16,147 bases of DNA from assembly GCA_902464115.1 (NCBI GenBank), contig CABQIF010000042.1, forward strand, positions 1-16,147, in the 5' to 3' direction. The notes beneath the pieces were generated by a model. The model had not been told where the DNA came from. It ran no database searches and saw nothing but the letters and a program-made list of their open reading frames with translations. This document shows positions 1 to 5,956 of this stretch, piece by piece; the first letter of the stretch is position 1; each line of letters starts with the position of its first letter. The stretch comes from an uncultured Ruminococcus sp. (lineage in GTDB: Bacteria; Bacillota; Clostridia; Oscillospirales; Ruminococcaceae). A program made the position numbers and the translations under genes.

Positions 1-367
1 GTACCAGAGAAACGGTCGGGGTTTGCATTCCGGCAATCATTTCTGCAATGGCAAGCCCTGCTTCCACGTCACCGCCAACCGTATTGAGTAAAATCATCAG
101 TCCTTCAATGCTGCGATCCTGTTCAATCGCAATCAGAGCGGGAATGATGTGTTCATACTTGGTTGTTTTATTTTCAGCCGGCAGGATATAATGCCCTTCC
201 ACCTGTCCAATAATGGTTAAACAGTGGATGAGATGTTTTGCATTCTGTGGGCGAATGCTGCCGGATTCTGCAATCAGAACGGCTTCTTGCAATTGCTGTT
301 CTGATTCGTCTGCGGCAGAAGGCGTTTCTGCCGAAGTGGATGCTGTCCATGGTGTCTGCATATCCAT
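1..367 (-). CDS. TepA-type ClpP-like serine protease, 5' part only
   Basis: Partial gene running off the left edge; about 122 codons are visible. After a variable acidic N-terminus, the translation contains IGQVEGHYILP, NKTTKYEHIIPALIAIEQ and LLNTVGGDVEAGLAIAEMIAG. This pattern is typical of the TepA/YmfB branch of ClpP-like proteases, which in Bacillus lies near the spoIIIE/ftsK region and has been linked to protein export. The GGD segment corresponds to the ClpP oxyanion region. The catalytic Ser and His would lie beyond the window, so activity cannot be judged. Two in-frame ATGs, at 367 and 361, follow the purine-rich stretch AGGAAAGGCGGA; either could be used, with the downstream one better spaced from AGGCGG. 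A consensus promoter lies about 100 bases upstream. The family call is fairly sure; the cellular role is not. Confidence 0.8.
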   Translation of the reverse strand, partial: MDMQTPWTASTSAETPSAADESEQQLQEAVLIAESGSIRPQNAKHLIHCLTIIGQVEGHYILPAENKTTKYEHIIPALIAIEQDRSIEGLMILLNTVGGDVEAGLAIAEMIAGMQTPTVSLV

Positions 368-465
368 TCCGCCTTTCCTGTGGATGTTTTTCAAACAGTA
401 TTCCACAAAAGCGAAAAAATATACTGTAATACCATTTTTAATAGATAGGTTGGCATACTGTTATC

Positions 466-494
466 ATTATAGCATTTTACCCTTAGAATGTCAA
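466..494 (-). promoter_or_regulatory. Sigma-A promoter of the TepA-like gene
   Basis: On the minus strand, TTGACA (494-489) is followed after 17 bp by TATAAT (471-466). Both boxes match consensus exactly. The transcript would start near 459, giving a leader of about 90 bases before the TepA-like start codon. Confidence 0.8.
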
Positions 495-540
495 GCGGAA
501 ATCCAGCTGGAAAATAGAAATCAAACAACAGCTTCTCTAT

Positions 541-575
541 AGAAAAACGGGAGCAAATGGTTTCATCTGCTCCCG
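541..575 (-). terminator. Rho-independent terminator of the zinc-ribbon gene
   Basis: Perfect 8-bp stem CGGGAGCA (548-555) / TGCTCCCG (568-575). A second small stem, ATG (557-559) / CAT (564-566), sits in the loop. On the minus strand the hairpin is followed by TTTTTCT (complement of 547-541). It lies just after the stop of the 598-1584 gene. A T-rich stretch also follows on the plus side, but no plus-strand gene ends here. Confidence 0.8.
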
Positions 576-597
576 CTGCATGTTTTATTTTTGACAC

Positions 598-1584
598 TTA
601 ATAGAAATCAATGTAATTCTCATCGACCCAGCCGTAATAATCCCCGTCATCGGAATCCCATAGTTCATACCAATTCGTTCCGTAGTTGTAACACGAATTC
701 TTTGCAGTTATATGCCAAGTATCTCCAAGGCTCTGCCGAACCATTCCGCATGCACCGCCATTTACAATATAATCGGTCGTATATCCAGCTACAACACCAC
801 CATGACAGTTGATTTGTCCTCTTATATTGAGACCATCAATTAAAATTCCACCTGTATTGATTGTTCCTTCTGCATCGGTTGGAATCGCACAAGTAACTGT
901 ATCCCCAGCATTTCCGGCATCATCATACGGTGTGACAGAAAGCGTGGTTTCTGGATTTGCAATTGGATTAAATGGCAATTCCACATAATCGCTGAAATCA
1001 CTTCGCAATACGGTGCTATCATAATTGATGCCATTTATTTTGATATACACTTTGTAGAAATTGCCGTCCAAATATAACCGCACCTTAGAGCCATCATATC
1101 CAGAGAGCAAAAATGTCTTTACATAAGCAGTGACATACGGCTTCGGTTTTGCAGTTGTAGTTACCACTGGTTTGGCAGTCGTTGCAACGGTTGTCGTAGT
1201 TGTTACGGTGGTGGTCACAGTTGTAGTTGCCTTTGTGGTGGTGACTGTTGTTGTCAAATCTGTGGTCGTCGTTTCATGAGCATCCTGCACTTCTGCAAAG
1301 TTTTTATCATCTGGTTCAACCGTATTTTGGTTTCCCATTTTCGTTGTTCCCAGCACAACCGCAAGAATACATACAACAATTACCAAAAGCAGAACAATTG
1401 CCCATGGAAACCATTCCTTTTTCACAATCGAACTTGCACCGATTGCTTGACTGCCTTCTGCATTGGAAGTATCTGTTTCCGTAGCTTTTTCTGTTGATTC
1501 TGCTTTTTGTTTCATAGATGCTCCACATTGTACGCAAAATTTCGCATCCTCCGGTAATTCCCGTCCACAATTTTTACAAAACAT
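598..1584 (-). CDS. Zinc-ribbon, single-TM protein with Thr-rich linker and SH3-like C-terminus
   Basis: A 328-residue protein of unknown function. An N-terminal zinc ribbon (Cys 3, 6, 17 and 20: FCKNCGRELP...FCVQCGASM) would lie in the cytoplasm. A polar stretch is followed by one membrane helix at about 59-79, then a threonine-rich linker at about 105-145. Next comes an extracytoplasmic domain (about 150-240, beta-rich in appearance) and a C-terminal piece with an SH3-like pattern (GMVRQ, WHITAKN, WYELWDSDDGDYYGWVDENYI). The topology suggests a surface protein that senses or binds wall material while its cytoplasmic ribbon contacts a partner; this is inference. The ATG at 1584 follows AAGGGG at a 7-base spacing. 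An in-frame TTG at 1590 is too close to that site to be the start. The gene has its own promoter and terminator, so it appears monocistronic. Confidence 0.75.
   Translation of the reverse strand: MFCKNCGRELPEDAKFCVQCGASMKQKAESTEKATETDTSNAEGSQAIGASSIVKKEWFPWAIVLLLVIVVCILAVVLGTTKMGNQNTVEPDDKNFAEVQDAHETTTTDLTTTVTTTKATTTVTTTVTTTTTVATTAKPVVTTTAKPKPYVTAYVKTFLLSGYDGSKVRLYLDGNFYKVYIKINGINYDSTVLRSDFSDYVELPFNPIANPETTLSVTPYDDAGNAGDTVTCAIPTDAEGTINTGGILIDGLNIRGQINCHGGVVAGYTTDYIVNGGACGMVRQSLGDTWHITAKNSCYNYGTNWYELWDSDDGDYYGWVDENYIDFY
1150..1272 (-). repeat. Threonine-codon low-complexity tract (protein linker)
   Basis: A run of ACN and GTN codons encodes repeated TTTVTTT units in the linker of the zinc-ribbon protein. 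Codons are varied (ACA, ACC, ACG, ACT), so the tract appears maintained as a protein feature rather than as a simple DNA repeat. Similar shorter tracts occur in both DHHW genes (11100-11192 and 12443-12592). Confidence 0.7.
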
Positions 1585-1617
1585 GATCAATCCCCTTTTC
1601 GAATCTATTTTTTCTAT

Positions 1618-1646
1618 AGTATAGCACTATTAGCTCTATTTGTCAA
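1618..1646 (-). promoter_or_regulatory. Sigma-A promoter of the zinc-ribbon gene
   Basis: On the minus strand, TTGACA (1646-1641) and TATACT (1623-1618) are separated by 17 bp. The predicted start is some 25 bases before the ATG at 1584. It is divergent from the mscL promoter. Confidence 0.75.
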
Positions 1647-1664
1647 CCCTTATAGCTTTTCATC

Positions 1665-1720
1665 CGACACAAAAAAATCTATTCTTCGATTTTTGGTATG
1701 CAATTTGACAATTTGTGTCG
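1665..1720. promoter_or_regulatory. Nested inverted repeat over the mscL promoter
   Basis: The outer arms CGACACAAA (1665-1673) and TTTGTGTCG (1712-1720) are a perfect 9-bp inverted repeat. Inside them, AAAAATC (1673-1679) and GATTTTT (1688-1694) form a second perfect repeat with an 8-base loop. The right outer arm lies between the -35 and -10 boxes of the mscL promoter, a typical operator position. No regulator gene is visible nearby, so a regulatory role is inference. Confidence 0.4.
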
Positions 1721-1734
1721 ATTTATGGTATAAT
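1705..1734 (+). promoter_or_regulatory. Sigma-A promoter of mscL (extended -10)
   Basis: TTGACA (1705-1710) and TATAAT (1729-1734) are both perfect, with an 18-bp spacer. A TGG just before the -10 gives the extended TGnTATAAT form. The expected leader to the ATG at 1808 is about 65 bases. Confidence 0.85.
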
Positions 1735-1807
1735 CATAAAAAATCAAAGATTCTGTTTGCAGTTGTTCCTCTTTTCCACAACACAACAGAATAGAAAGGA
1801 CAAGAAA

Positions 1808-2278
1808 ATGGCTACTGAAACCAAAGATCCACAGAAGAAATCAAACGCAATCACCCACTTTTTTGGAGAGTTCAAAGAGTTCATCTCCAAAGGCAATGTA
1901 CTGGATATGGCAGTCGGCGTTGTTGTCGGCAGTGCGTTCACCGCAATTGTCAATGCATTGGTAGACAATGTATTGATGCCGTTGGTTGGGGCAGTGATTG
2001 CCGGCATCAACTTCCAAGACCTCGGCTTTCATATCCCGTGGGGCAATCACCCTTACATCAACATTGGTGCGTTTCTTTCCGCAGTCATCACGTTCCTGAT
2101 CACTGCATTCTGTGTATTCCTGATTGTCAAGGCAGTCAACACCATGCGGAACTTGACTTTCAAGAAGAAAGAAGAAGAGAAAAAGGAAGAACCGGAAAAG
2201 GTTGCTCCAGACGTTGCCCTGCTGACTGAAATTCGGGATCTGCTGAAACAGCAGCAGAGTGAAGAAACAAAGCGGTGA
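1808..2278 (+). CDS. mscL: Large-conductance mechanosensitive channel
   Basis: MscL forms a homopentameric pore in the cytoplasmic membrane that opens under high tension and releases solutes during osmotic downshock. The 156-residue product shows the family core: EFKEFISKGNVLDMAVGVVVGSAF leading into the first membrane helix (about 30-62), a short periplasm-side loop, a second helix (about 83-112), a charged KKKEEEKKEE segment, and the conserved C-terminal LLTEIRDLL helix. The glycine/valine-rich AVGVVVG segment corresponds to the hydrophobic gate. The N-terminus is about 15 residues longer than in E. coli. The ATG at 1808 follows AAAGGA at 7 bases; the open frame extends upstream to 1715, but that codon lies inside the promoter. 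The CPBP gene follows after 4 bases and is probably co-transcribed. Confidence 0.95.
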   Translation: MATETKDPQKKSNAITHFFGEFKEFISKGNVLDMAVGVVVGSAFTAIVNALVDNVLMPLVGAVIAGINFQDLGFHIPWGNHPYINIGAFLSAVITFLITAFCVFLIVKAVNTMRNLTFKKKEEEKKEEPEKVAPDVALLTEIRDLLKQQQSEETKR

Positions 2279-2282
2279 TTCT

Positions 2283-2951
2283 ATGATCCATTCAAAAAAA
2301 CAAAAAGCAATCACACTGATTGTCTATTTTCTGCTTTTCTATGCAGTCTGGACGGTATATCATGTCTGGATCGCTCCGTTTCTAACCGCACACATTTCCT
2401 CGGGTTGGCTCTGTTCGTTGGTTGCAAACGGTATTTTCAAGAACCTCATCTGGACGCTTCCGGCAGGAATTTTGCTCTGTCGGTTTTCAGGCGATGTCTA
2501 TGCCACTCCAAAGGAATGCTTTTCTTGGAATCGCAGTCAGTTGCCGTGGCTGCTGGTATTTCCGTTCTTTGCAGTTTACCTGCTCTTCGGAGCGTATCGG
2601 CTGCATGGCGGTTTGCAGATTCTGCCAGACTTCGGACTTTCCTCGGTGATTGTCGTTCTGTTTGTCGGACTGACAGAGGAGCTTGTTTTTCGAGGCTGGC
2701 TGCTAAACCTCACCTACTCGGAATCTCATAAAGGGACTGCCATTGGCATCAATTCCCTGCTGTTCCTGATGATTCATTTTCCAAAGTGGATGATGGACGG
2801 CACGTTTTTCTCAAATTTTGCACACTTCGGTTTCATCAGCATTTTACTGCTGAGCGTTCTGTTCAGCGTGATTTTTGTAAAAACAAAAAGTTTGCTGCTG
2901 CCGATCGGGCTGCATATGTTCTGGGATCTCCTGATGATGATGGTTTATTAA
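2283..2951 (+). CDS. CPBP-family intramembrane metalloprotease (Abi/CAAX-type)
   Basis: A polytopic membrane protein of 223 residues with about six hydrophobic segments. It carries the three CPBP motifs: EELVFR near 132-137 (EExxxR), FLMIH near 161-165 (FxxxH) and HMFWD near 211-215 (HxxxD, where many members have HxxxN/B). These residues are the metal-binding and catalytic set of glutamate-type intramembrane proteases related to Rce1. Bacterial relatives act in bacteriocin self-immunity, peptide maturation or signalling; the substrate here is unknown. The ATG at 2283 starts 4 bases after the mscL stop. The site GGTGAT (2274-2279) overlaps that stop, so translation is probably coupled to mscL. 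A GTG at 2259 inside mscL is less likely as a start. A terminator follows directly. Confidence 0.85.
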   Translation: MIHSKKQKAITLIVYFLLFYAVWTVYHVWIAPFLTAHISSGWLCSLVANGIFKNLIWTLPAGILLCRFSGDVYATPKECFSWNRSQLPWLLVFPFFAVYLLFGAYRLHGGLQILPDFGLSSVIVVLFVGLTEELVFRGWLLNLTYSESHKGTAIGINSLLFLMIHFPKWMMDGTFFSNFAHFGFISILLLSVLFSVIFVKTKSLLLPIGLHMFWDLLMMMVY

Positions 2952-2958
2952 ACATAAC

Positions 2959-2990
2959 AAAAGGCTCGCAGGTTGCGAGTCTTTTTGTTT
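2959..2990 (+). terminator. Terminator of the mscL-CPBP operon
   Basis: Stem AAGGCTCGCA (2961-2970) / TGCGAGTCTT (2974-2983), containing one G-T pair and a 3-base loop, runs straight into CTTTTTGTTT. It lies about 10 bases past the CPBP stop codon. Confidence 0.85.
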
Positions 2991-3059
2991 GATGAAAACG
3001 TTTTCAGCCAAATGATCATACTACAGCACGATTTTCTAAAAGCCCTTGCACGCTCTCTC

Positions 3060-3088
3060 TTTACAGCTTCCAAAAAATATGATACAAT
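3060..3088 (+). promoter_or_regulatory. Sigma-A promoter of the DUF5662-dtd operon
   Basis: TTTACA (3060-3065) and TACAAT (3083-3088) are separated by 17 bp. TGA immediately before the -10 gives an extended -10 form. Confidence 0.75.
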
Positions 3089-3111
3089 AAACAGCAGGAG
3101 GCGATTGCAGC

Positions 3112-3675
3112 ATGTTGCGAAATCTCTGGCATCACTTTTTATTGATTACCCGTCACCGGCATAAAGTCATTGCCCACTGCAAACAAGCAGGGATTCTCTG
3201 GCAGGGACTTCGCCATGACCTTTCCAAATACAGCCCGACCGAATTTATTCCCGGTGTGAAATATTATCAGGGAAACCGCAGCCCCAATGAACGGGAACGG
3301 GAAGTGCTCGGCTATTCCCTTGCCTGGATGCACCATAAGGGCAGAAACCGCCATCACTTTGAATACTGGACGGACTACAATCCTATGGAAAAGAAAGTCA
3401 TGCCTGTAAAAATGCCAGCCCGATTTCTGATAGAGATGTTCTGCGACCGCTTAGCTGCCAGTAAGATTTACAAGGGCGAACAGTACACTGACCAAGCCCC
3501 CTTGGAATATTTCCAGAACTCCACTGCCCGAAAAAATGGCTGCCTGCATCCAGAAACAGAACGGCAGCTCATGCAGCTACTGGAGATTTTGGCGAAAGAG
3601 GGCGAACCAGCTGCCTTTGCGGCTGCTCGTACCCTGCTGAAAGCAGAAAAACAACAGAAGAAAAAGGAGCATTAA
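3112..3675 (+). CDS. DUF5662-family protein (HD-like, function unknown)
   Basis: A soluble protein of 187 residues. The conserved pattern is GILWQGLRHDLSKYSPTEF (HD at 35-36), GYSLAWMHHKGRNRHHFEYW (His 74, 75, 81 and 82) and MFCDRLAASKIY (Asp 112). This matches DUF5662, a family common in Firmicutes. The spacing of His, His-Asp and a distal Asp resembles an HD-type metal-binding helical fold, so a phosphohydrolase is possible but unproven. The ATG at 3112 follows AGGAGG (3096-3101) at 10 bases. dtd starts 4 bases after the stop, with its ribosome site inside this gene's last codons, so the two genes are likely co-transcribed. The C-terminus is lysine-rich. Confidence 0.75.
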   Translation: MLRNLWHHFLLITRHRHKVIAHCKQAGILWQGLRHDLSKYSPTEFIPGVKYYQGNRSPNEREREVLGYSLAWMHHKGRNRHHFEYWTDYNPMEKKVMPVKMPARFLIEMFCDRLAASKIYKGEQYTDQAPLEYFQNSTARKNGCLHPETERQLMQLLEILAKEGEPAAFAAARTLLKAEKQQKKKEH

Positions 3676-3679
3676 CCCT

Positions 3680-4132
3680 ATGCGATTGGTCATTCAAAGA
3701 GTTACACAGGCATCTGTCACCGTTTCCGGCTCTGTCGTTGGAGCAATCAACAAAGGCTATCTGGTACTTGTTGGAATTGGACAGAACGATACCGAAGCCA
3801 TTGTGGAAAAAATGGCGGATAAAATGATGCGGTTGCGGATTTTTTCCGATGAAAACGATAAAATCAATCTTTCCTTGCAAGATGTTGGCGGTCAACTGCT
3901 GCTGGTTTCGCAATTCACATTATATGCAGACTGCCGGAAGGGCAACCGTCCCAGCTTTATTGCTGCCGGAGCACCCAAAACCGCAGAGGCTCTGTATGAA
4001 TACATGATTGCCTACTGCAAGCAGACTGTTCCTGTTGTGGAACATGGCGTTTTCGGAGCAGATATGCAAGTTTCGCTGTGCAATGATGGGCCATTTACCA
4101 TTGTGCTGGATTCCGATGAGATTGTAAAGTAA
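3680..4132 (+). CDS. dtd: D-aminoacyl-tRNA deacylase
   Basis: This enzyme hydrolyses D-aminoacyl-tRNAs (and Gly-tRNA-Ala), keeping D-amino acids out of translation; it is a cytoplasmic homodimer. The 150-residue product has the usual length and both family signatures: SQFTLYADCRKGNRPSF (residues 77-93) and NDGPFTIVLDS (135-145). The latter holds the Gly-Pro motif (137-138) that enforces chiral selection; most family members read GPVT where this one has GPFT. The N-terminus MRLVIQRVTQASV is canonical. The ATG at 3680 uses AAGGAG (3664-3669), located in the end of the upstream DUF5662 gene. There is no clean hairpin terminator directly after the gene. Confidence 0.95.
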   Translation: MRLVIQRVTQASVTVSGSVVGAINKGYLVLVGIGQNDTEAIVEKMADKMMRLRIFSDENDKINLSLQDVGGQLLLVSQFTLYADCRKGNRPSFIAAGAPKTAEALYEYMIAYCKQTVPVVEHGVFGADMQVSLCNDGPFTIVLDSDEIVK

Positions 4133-4168
4133 CATCCTTGCAAAAATACGGGCAAGTTGTCTGTAAAA

Positions 4169-4217
4169 GAAATCGATTTCACCCGATTTTTTTCAGAAAT
4201 CGCCGAAAATGAAATCG
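4169..4217. promoter_or_regulatory. Cluster of GAAATCG boxes upstream of the DUF2798 promoter
   Basis: GAAATCGATTTC (4169-4180) is a perfect 12-bp palindrome. Further copies of the half-site follow: CGATTT (4184-4189), GAAATCG (4196-4202) and GAAATCG (4211-4217), ending 5 bases before the -35 box. The arrangement looks like an operator array. Alternatively, it folds into several competing weak hairpins that may end dtd transcription. Confidence 0.4.
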
Positions 4218-4222
4218 TTATC

Positions 4223-4251
4223 TTGACAAATGCCCGTTTTTTTGTTATAAT
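4223..4251 (+). promoter_or_regulatory. Sigma-A promoter of the DUF2798 gene
   Basis: TTGACA (4223-4228) and TATAAT (4246-4251), both perfect, are separated by 17 bp. The leader to the ATG at 4369 is about 110 bases. The spacer contains TGCCCG followed by seven T residues. Confidence 0.85.
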
Positions 4252-4299
4252 GAAGTTGTACAAAAAACAAAATAGAAATTGGTTTTATTGGAAACGTGC

Positions 4300-4363
4300 A
4301 TTCTCCTGAATGATTAACGAACAACACAACTTTCTATCCGTGCTGTCGAATCGAAAGGAGAAT
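4300..4363 (+). promoter_or_regulatory. Possible leader hairpin hiding the ribosome site
   Basis: ATTCTCCT (4300-4307) in the leader is the exact reverse complement of AGGAGAAT (4356-4363), which contains the Shine-Dalgarno of the DUF2798 gene. Pairing would cover the ribosome site with a 48-base loop. Any CTCC in a leader could do this by chance, so the element is tentative. No known riboswitch class was recognised. Confidence 0.35.
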
Positions 4364-4368
4364 TTTTT

Positions 4369-4863
4369 ATGCCCAAAAACAAATTACAGGAAGTCATTTT
4401 TACCATTCTGATGGTGTTCGTCATGGTCTATGCGATGGTTTGCTATAACATCGCCCTCAGCACTGGCGGCATGAGCAACGCTGTTTTTCTGGCTGCGTTC
4501 CGAGAATTGCCAATTATGATGCCAATTGCCTTTATTTTAGACTTTTTCCTGGTCGGAAACCTGGCGAAAAAAGCAGCGTTTCGCATGGTCGATGTAAAAA
4601 CAGAACGTCCATTTCACCTGATTCTTGCCACCTCTGCGGTTTCTGTTGCCTGGATGTGTCCGCTGATGAGTCTGGCTGCTACGATCTTATTCAAGCACGC
4701 TGGTGCACAGTTCATCAGTGTCTGGCTGCAAACAACCGTCTTTAATTTCCCAATGGCTCTTTGCTGGCAGTTGTTCTTTGCTGGCCCGTTGGTACGGTTC
4801 GTTTTCGGATTACTGTTCCGAGAAAGGGCAGTTGCTCCAGCAGCTCAGCCGACTGTAGAATAA
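4369..4863 (+). CDS. DUF2798-family membrane protein
   Basis: A small integral membrane protein (164 residues, function unknown) with four predicted membrane segments near 8-30, 40-62, 80-107 and 115-147. The motifs MVFVMVYAMVCYNIAL, FRELPIMMPIAFILDFF and NLAKKAAFR are typical of DUF2798 proteins from Firmicutes. The ATG at 4369 is preceded by AAAGGAG at 8 bases. The gene stands alone, with a strong promoter, a long structured leader and a strong terminator. This suggests it is controlled separately from its neighbours. The signal and the role cannot be told from sequence. Confidence 0.8.
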   Translation: MPKNKLQEVIFTILMVFVMVYAMVCYNIALSTGGMSNAVFLAAFRELPIMMPIAFILDFFLVGNLAKKAAFRMVDVKTERPFHLILATSAVSVAWMCPLMSLAATILFKHAGAQFISVWLQTTVFNFPMALCWQLFFAGPLVRFVFGLLFRERAVAPAAQPTVE

Positions 4864-4876
4864 AAAAGATTACAAT

Positions 4877-4926
4877 TCCCACAAAGCAGAATGTTTCATG
4901 CTGTTTTGTGGAAATTTGTTTTTCTG
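4877..4926 (+). terminator. Terminator of the DUF2798 gene
   Basis: A long hairpin pairs CCACAAAGCAG (4879-4889) with CTGTTTTGTGG (4901-4911), including one G-T pair. It continues through ATG/CAT around the loop TTT (4894-4896), with a single A/G mismatch. AAATTTGTTTTTC follows. Confidence 0.8.
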
Positions 4927-4946
4927 GAAAAATTGATTGCTCCCAC

Positions 4947-4975
4947 TTGACAACTTCATCCAAAGCTGTTATACT
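4947..4975 (+). promoter_or_regulatory. Sigma-A promoter of the RRXRR-like gene
   Basis: TTGACA (4947-4952) and TATACT (4970-4975) with a 17-bp spacer. The leader to the ATG at 5057 is about 75 bases and includes a small possible hairpin, TGGG/CCCA, near 4987-5001. Confidence 0.75.
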
Positions 4976-5056
4976 AAAATCAGCCGTTGGGGCGGACACC
5001 CATACAAAAAAACAGTACGGCAAAATTAAATGACAGTTACCAAGGGGGAGAAACCC

Positions 5057-5848
5057 ATGCAAAAAAACGTAATGGTACAGGATGCTGCTGGTCAAATCAT
5101 CGGCAGCACTTATCCGAAACGAGCAAAAGGTCTTTTAAAAAGCGGTCGTGCCGTTCTGGTAGACGACCATACCATTCAGCTGTGTGCGTCTGCACAGAAC
5201 ACAGCCGCTCCGATTTCAAACAAGGAGCTTCATATGGAAGATTTATTATTTTGTGCACCTGCATTTTCAACGAAATCCCATTTCAGCACGCTACTGACGG
5301 TCACCGATGCAGACGGTGACCCCATGGAATTGTGGGAGTTGGATGCAACAGAAGCAACCACTTCTGCAACCATCTCCGCACAGCTGCAACAGCTGCCGAA
5401 AACGGCTTATCAATTCCAGTTTACCCTTGCAGGCAGTTCTGAAACCGAACAGATTCGCTGCACCGTGCAGACAGACACGGACACCAAAACCTATGCACTG
5501 GAACAGGGACGCTATCGGTCAGACAGCCGCAAGAATCCAGACGGAACGCTGCTGCGGACATTTTCCTTACCTGTTACCAGCGGAACAGATGGCAAAGTTT
5601 CCGTTCAATTTACTGTGAAACAAGCGTGCATTCAGATTCTGCCGGTTCAGCCGGATGCTGTTTTTCAGGCTCTGCCAACGTATTCCTATCAGGAATGGAA
5701 ACAGGATACAAACCGTGCTGCAAATCCGATTGTGGACTTGTCTAATGCAAAACTGCCAAAAAGTGCATTGCTGCAAATTCTGGCAACCTGCGGAGCAAAT
5801 ACAACAATTTCCCTTGAAAATGCTGATATTTACAACGACATGGAATAA
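5057..5848 (+). CDS. Unknown protein with RRXRR/PLMP-like N-terminus
   Basis: A 263-residue protein whose overall family I do not recognise. Residues 8-42 read as D-x-x-G-x-x-I-G-S, then TYPKRAKGLLKSGRAVLV, then DDHTIQL. This resembles the short RRXRR (PLMP) motif found at the N-terminus of IscB-like proteins and some HNH endonucleases (pattern: G-x-P-L-M-P, R-A-R-x-L-L-x-x-G-K-A-x-V, TIQL). No HNH or RuvC motif follows, so it is not a nuclease by sequence. Residues 60-200 look beta-rich and acidic (DADGDPMELWELD). The C-terminus ends in LSNAKLPKSALLQILATCG and an acidic tail. No signal peptide or membrane helix is seen, so it is probably cytoplasmic. The ATG at 5057 follows AAGGGGGAG at 6 bases. 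The frame is open up to 5030, but that start has no ribosome site. The gene is monocistronic. Confidence 0.65.
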   Translation: MQKNVMVQDAAGQIIGSTYPKRAKGLLKSGRAVLVDDHTIQLCASAQNTAAPISNKELHMEDLLFCAPAFSTKSHFSTLLTVTDADGDPMELWELDATEATTSATISAQLQQLPKTAYQFQFTLAGSSETEQIRCTVQTDTDTKTYALEQGRYRSDSRKNPDGTLLRTFSLPVTSGTDGKVSVQFTVKQACIQILPVQPDAVFQALPTYSYQEWKQDTNRAANPIVDLSNAKLPKSALLQILATCGANTTISLENADIYNDME

Positions 5849-5883
5849 CCGCTTTCAACATCGATTTTCATAAATAAACAACG

Positions 5884-5925
5884 ACTGCCCCTGCATGATG
5901 AAATCATGTGGGGGCAGTTTTTTTG
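5884..5925 (+). terminator. Strong terminator after the RRXRR-like gene
   Basis: A 15-bp stem pairs ACTGCCCCTGCATGA (5884-5898) with TCATGTGGGGGCAGT (5904-5918), with two G-T pairs and the loop TGAAA. TTTTTTTG follows. The hairpin lies between two convergent genes. The minus side after it is only weakly T-rich, so it is best read as a plus-strand terminator. Confidence 0.9.
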
Positions 5926-5956
5926 TTTCAACAAAACATAGTGGAAACAAAACCGG

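Noticed and set aside
1150..1272. Possible tandem repeat or CRISPR-like array
   Set aside because: The repetition is of threonine codons with irregular units and no spacers; it is a protein linker.
1841..2314. Minus-strand frame of 157 codons opposite mscL
   Set aside because: It is an antisense reading of mscL, which is conserved end to end and has its own promoter and ribosome site.
5057..5848. Possible IscB-type or HNH nuclease
   Set aside because: Only the short N-terminal motif is similar; no RuvC or HNH residues are present and no guide RNA structure was seen beside it.
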